A DNA stretch of 64,000 bases from Delphinus delphis (lineage: Eukaryota > Chordata > Mammalia > Artiodactyla > Delphinidae): positions 76,078,731 to 76,142,730 of the forward strand of contig NC_082688.1 of NCBI RefSeq assembly GCF_949987515.2. Direction: 5' to 3'. The translations under genes and the position numbers were made by a program. Below are positions 59,909 to 64,000 of this stretch, in pieces. Numbering within the stretch: position 1 is the first letter of the stretch; each line of letters starts with the position of its first letter. The notes under the pieces were generated by a model. It saw only the letters and a program-made list of their open reading frames with translations. It had not been told where the DNA came from and ran no database searches.

Positions 59909-60050
59909 TCGGAGGGAGATGCAAGAGGGAGGAGATATGGGGATATATGTATATGTATAGCTGATTCACTTAGTTATACGGCAGAAACTAACACACCATT
60001 GTAAAGCAATTAGACTCCAATAAAGATGTTAAAAATAAAATAAAATAAAA
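59909..60050 (+). mobile_element. 142-bp 5'-truncated L1
   Basis: Only the last part of the young-type 3' UTR is present (gagggagatgcaagagggag to ccaataaagatgttaaa) plus an (AAAAT)n tail. A duplication taaaaccccac lies at 59898-59908 and 60051-60061. The target contains TTTAAAA, fitting L1 endonuclease preference. Confidence 0.93.
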
Positions 60051-60061
60051 TAAAACCCCAC

Positions 60062-60815
60062 CCACGTGGATGGAGTCAGTGTCATAATGCAGCCTGGGAC
60101 CGCCACCTTGTCTATCTTTTCATTTTATGAGCACTTATAACTGCACAATAAAAGAAAAAAAAACTTGATATCATATCAGCATTATAAAATGCCGACCAAA
60201 TTCTATTTCATTTATTTATAATTCTTTCGCCCCCCTCCCCATTTATTAAAAAAAAAGTATGTGAAAAGAGGGATAGCTACAGGGAAACTTCACATTATAT
60301 ATAAATATAATGCAGTTCAGAAGATAAAACATTTTTTAAAAAGTAGATTAGAAAGTATTGAAATCATCAAGGTATCAAAATATAGTAAATGATAAGTGTA
60401 ACAAAAATCATCATCATTGCTGACTTTACAAATTTTTGTTATGAACAACCTGACCAGTAAATCCCTCGACTTCCTTCCTGTCATCCTCCCTGCTCTCTCT
60501 GTTCCTCCATTCCCTCCTCCTTTCTTTCTTTTCCCCTTAGGTCCTTGCTCTCCTCCACTCTCCCCTCCAACCCATCATCTCTGTTTAGTTCAGAATCACC
60601 TTTATGAGGGTTCCTTTAAGGCACAGATGTGATTATAACATTCTTGATTGAAAGTGTTATATTACATACACAGTAAGAGCCAATACTCTCCCAACTATAT
60701 CCCAGGCTATGTTTCCTGCCACATCTCTCCCCTCTTCTTTCTCAGTGTACACTAAGCTTCAGCAACAAATGGGCAAGACAGTTCCACATATCTTACACTT
60801 CCAGCCTCCAGTGAA
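60062..60815. other. Unique DNA with a CT-rich tract
   Basis: A pyrimidine-rich stretch at 60468-60582. The 71-codon frame across it is compositional. Confidence 0.4.
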
Positions 60816-61022
60816 AAGAAGGCAGGACATGTAGTAGAAAGAGCACGGCTTTGGCAAAAATTCATATCTAGTCTCTAGCACTTAGCAGTTGCAGTATGAA
60901 GGGGAAAATTTTTCAATGCCTCAAATTGTTAACGTATAAAATAGAGATGTTACCCTCCCTAAGATTATTGTGAGAAATAAATGAGATGGCATATGTGAAC
61001 TGTCTATTAAGATACCTTTGAT
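60816..61022 (+). mobile_element. MIR
   Basis: gtagaaagagcacggctttg, a decayed middle, aacgtataaaatagagatgt and gattattgtgagaaataaat, forward MIR. Confidence 0.7.
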
Positions 61023-61690
61023 ATTTTGTTAAATTTAGTGATGATAAAAACGATCACCCCCTTTGCCTCAACAGATCTGCTCCTTCCTTTCCCTATTGGA
61101 TCTATATCCCAGGAGGCTGACATTCATGGACTTAATCAATGGTCTCCTTTCCTTCTGGCTTCCTGTTGGATGAGGCCAAACGGAAGTTCCTGCAGGAGAT
61201 GGACTAGAGGGAGGAGAGGGACCTGGGAGTATTTATCCCCAGTGCTCCCTCCCTGCTACCCTAAAGGGTAACATTACTCCACCCAAAGCTACAGCTCCTA
61301 TGAAGCAGCCCACTTTCATGGCTACAGCTATCCTCTCCAACATCTGACAGCCTCCTCTGTTATTTGCTTCTGGCTAAGAGTTGTACCTCACATCATCTGA
61401 GCACCTCCTGTCCTACCAGGATTCTGACTGATACCTAATGATGATGGTGTTGTTTTGGCCTAAAATGCCATTATTAAACCTCTTCTAAACAAACTGATGC
61501 CCTACCTCATCTTTAAAGAATAACAAAAATGCCTTATTTTGAAGAATTATTCCCAAAGTGCCCCTCCTTTATAAAAAGAAAAAACAGTGATCATAAGTCT
61601 TCTCCTGGAATCCCAAAGCAATATGCTTGTATTTTAATCTATTTGGCAAGTAGCAGAGTTTGCATAATAGTGATCTGGTTCTTGCCTATA
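61023..61690. other. Unclassified sequence, perhaps an old dispersed repeat
   Basis: 61120-61440 (gatgaggccaaacggaagtt, gggaggagagggacctggga, ggctacagctatcctctcca) resembles a dispersed mammalian repeat that I cannot name. The plus 81-codon frame within it has no motif. Confidence 0.35.
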
Positions 61691-61694
61691 AAAC

Positions 61695-61795
61695 TGTGAG
61701 CCTGTTGGGGATCAGGGACTGGGTATTACTCAATTTTATACCCTCTAAGCACTTGGCACAGTGATTTACACATAGAGTGTGGAGGTAAGACTTTT
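61695..61795 (+). mobile_element. L2 3' tail
   Basis: gagcctgttggggatcaggg, ctcaattttataccctctaa and gcacttggcacagtgattta. Confidence 0.7.
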
Positions 61796-61926
61796 TAAAT
61801 TAAATCGAACATTTTTCTGGGCATGAGAAAACCTACGGGCTTTTCTTCCCCTAGCTATTTACAGTAGAGATTAATTTACTCTTCCTGCTTTCTCTAGTTA
61901 TCTCTCTGATAATATTTTTACCTAGA

Positions 61927-61963
61927 TTTATATATATAGAGAGATAGACAGACAGACAGACAA
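61927..61963. repeat. TA/GACA simple repeat
   Basis: tatatatata, gagagata then (gaca)n, a compound microsatellite. Confidence 0.9.
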
Positions 61964-63452
61964 AGGAGAGTCCAGAAGCTGACCTAGGGCCAACATCTTT
62001 CCTCCTTAATGAACAAGTGAATATGTGTGACAGTCATGTAGGAATAACTTTTTTCTTGCTGATAAACATTCATAATTTTTGACCACCACATCTCTAAAGA
62101 AGTGCTCATATTACTCAATAAACTTTGCCCATAGTATCTTTTTTCTCTTTCAGCCCATGATAACTGAACCTTCTTTCATTGCTTGATTATTCATCCTATT
62201 TTGTATCACAAAGGAATACATATATTCTCCAAACAATCTGTGGTAGGAGTTTAAAGGACAAATCAGCTCACTTATTAACTTACATACACCTATTTTTTTA
62301 AATTATCAAGCCTAACAGGTACTCTATTTCAAATATTTCAAAACTAGAAATCTCATAGATTTTATTTCCTCTAAATTGTGTTACTGAAAAAGACTATCTA
62401 AAGTGTCAAGAACAAATTCCCACAATGGGTTGTTTTACATTTGTCTGTCACAGCAAAATGAATGCAACTATATGTAAATGAAAAAAAAAGGGATATTAAG
62501 TATGAGGACCGATACCACTACCTTGCTGAGTTATTTCAAACTTGGCTTGAGAAGCTAAATGTTGCCATCTCGGGATGCATAATTAGAAAGGACCTGATTC
62601 TTCTGACAAATACTCCAGAGGTATATTTTTCATCTGAGTGCCTGTATTCAGGTTAAACTTCGACAATCAGGTCTTTATCATAATCTCACTTTGTGTACTG
62701 ACATTTTGCCACTGTAAATATGACAAGGCTGAATCATTTCATCCACAGTGGCTTGCAGTGACATCTGGACTACAAAGTTATAGCTGTTGCAATGTATGCA
62801 GGAACGTAACTGTTAATACAAGAAACTGAGCTGCCCTTGTTTTCACTGCAAAATTCCAGGAGGACCACACCTTTCACTTTGGCATAGGAACCCTTGAATT
62901 GGGGAACTTCATATGGAGCCAGGCAGAGGACACTGAATTTCCAATTAGATTAAGAGATTAACTCCAAGAGGAGGAATGTGCCTTTCTCTTCCGGAGGCAT
63001 ACAAAGGTCCTTCAAAACAAATCCCTGGCTAAGAATATTATACAGAAGCTCTTGATTAGGTTCACCGGTATTTTAATACTGTACAAGCTTAAACCCTTCT
63101 AAAGACACCAATGTATATTAAAGTAACTTGCATTTTCATTTAAGCTACTTTATTTTTTCTTCTCCCGTGGGCTTTAGAAAAACTGCATTATTTTTCAACA
63201 TTGTTATATTAATAGGTGTCCCCTTAATTGAAATACAAGTTAGCCCTTCAAAAAGAGTGATCCTTCTGAAACATCTATTGTATTTAACTTAAAGCTCTGT
63301 GTCCTTTCTTGTTTTCTCTGGGGAATTTAGGGCTATCACCTCCACCTGCAGGTCTCACTGTCACTTCTAACTCAACTTAACACATTATTTCTAGTACTAC
63401 ACTCACAAACTCCTTCACTGTATTAGATTTTCCTCTAAAGAGTTGAAAATCT
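61964..63452. other. Unique DNA, no gene seen
   Basis: Two overlapping frames at 62462-62829 of 63-64 codons have no recognised motif. No exon boundaries were noted. Confidence 0.4.
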
Positions 63453-64000
63453 AGATGCAACAAAAGCAGTTCTAAGAGGGAAGTTTATAGCAGTACTATC
63501 CTAACCCAACAAACAAGAAACATCTCAAATAAAAGACCTAAACTTACACCTAAAGCAACTGGAGAAGGAAGAACAAAAACCCCCAAAGTTAGCACAAGGA
63601 AATAAATCATAAAGATCAGATCAGAAATAAATGAAAAAGCAATGAAGAAAACAATAGCAAAGATCAATAAAACTAAAAGCTGGTTCTTTGAGAAGATAAA
63701 CAAAATTGAAAAACCATTAGCCAGACTCATCAAGAAAAAAAGGGAGAAGACTCAAATCAATAGAATTAGAAATGAAAAAGGAGAAGTAACAACTGACACT
63801 GCAGATTTAATACAAAGGATCATGAGGGATTACTACAAGCAGCTCTATGCCAATAAAATGGACAACCTGGAAAAAATGGACAAATTCTTAGAAAAGCACA
63901 ACCTTCCAAGACTGAACCAGGAAGAAATAGAAAATATAAACAGACCAATCACAAGCACTGAAATTTAGACTGTGATTAAAAATCTTCCAACAAACAAAAG
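63453..64000 (+). mobile_element. L1 ORF2 fragment, continues past window
   Basis: It starts in the ORF2 region between endonuclease and RT (gatgcaacaaaagcagttct) and is cut by the window edge. The frame 63642-63968 (108 codons, [20 protein letters not shown], then [20 protein letters not shown]) is open until a TAG at 63966-63968. L1 relatives read through there, so this stop is a mutation and the copy is inactive. The upstream frame is broken near 63607. Confidence 0.88.

Noticed and set aside
1..64000. CRISPR arrays, bacterial operons, prophage or a novel defence-type system
   Set aside because: Window is mammalian repeat-rich DNA. No regularly spaced repeats, no dense coding and no bacterial-type genes.

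Overview
This window is AT-rich mammalian nuclear DNA from a repeat-dense, gene-poor region, either intergenic or inside a large intron. No intact protein-coding gene, tRNA, rRNA or other RNA gene could be supported. The organism is most likely a cetacean (whale or dolphin). Eight copies of the tRNA-derived CHR-type SINE, which opens with cttccctggtgg, are present and several look young. No ruminant BovB or Bov-tA element was recognised. The several L1 3' ends of the type ending in ccaataaagatgttaaa also fit Cetartiodactyla.

Layout. 1-5.3 kb: AT-rich DNA, a truncated L1 (930-2826), then an ancient L1 fossil (2830-5260) split by a hAT MITE. 5.9-13.3 kb: one long L1 made of a short 3' piece on the minus strand and a ~7 kb inverted 5' piece on the plus strand. 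It is itself interrupted by two CHR SINEs and a very short L1 tail insertion. 13.3-22.7 kb: mostly unique DNA with MIR, L2 and MER5A fossils, two SINEs, a probable processed 3'-UTR retrocopy and a 35-bp inverted repeat. 22.7-26.5 kb: a pentanucleotide satellite, an L1 3' end holding a (CA)n run and a SINE, a polypurine tract and a SINE. 26.5-35.9 kb: largely unique DNA with sparse MIR/L2 and one young SINE. 36.0-36.9 kb: a decayed ERV-L pol 3' end (integrase to dUTPase). 37-56 kb: unique DNA with L2, MIR, old L1 and LTR pieces, and one exon-like interval (48370-48434). 56.3-60.1 kb: a SINE and four L1 3' ends, one with a second 5' inversion. 60-63.4 kb: unique DNA. 63.45-64 kb: start of another L1 ORF2 fragment cut by the window edge.

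Nothing here works as a gene system. The biology readable from the sequence is retrotransposition history: target-site duplications, nested insertions that give relative ages, 5' truncations, and two L1 insertions with twin-priming architecture. Family names are from recognition by eye without a database search; edges of old repeats are approximate.
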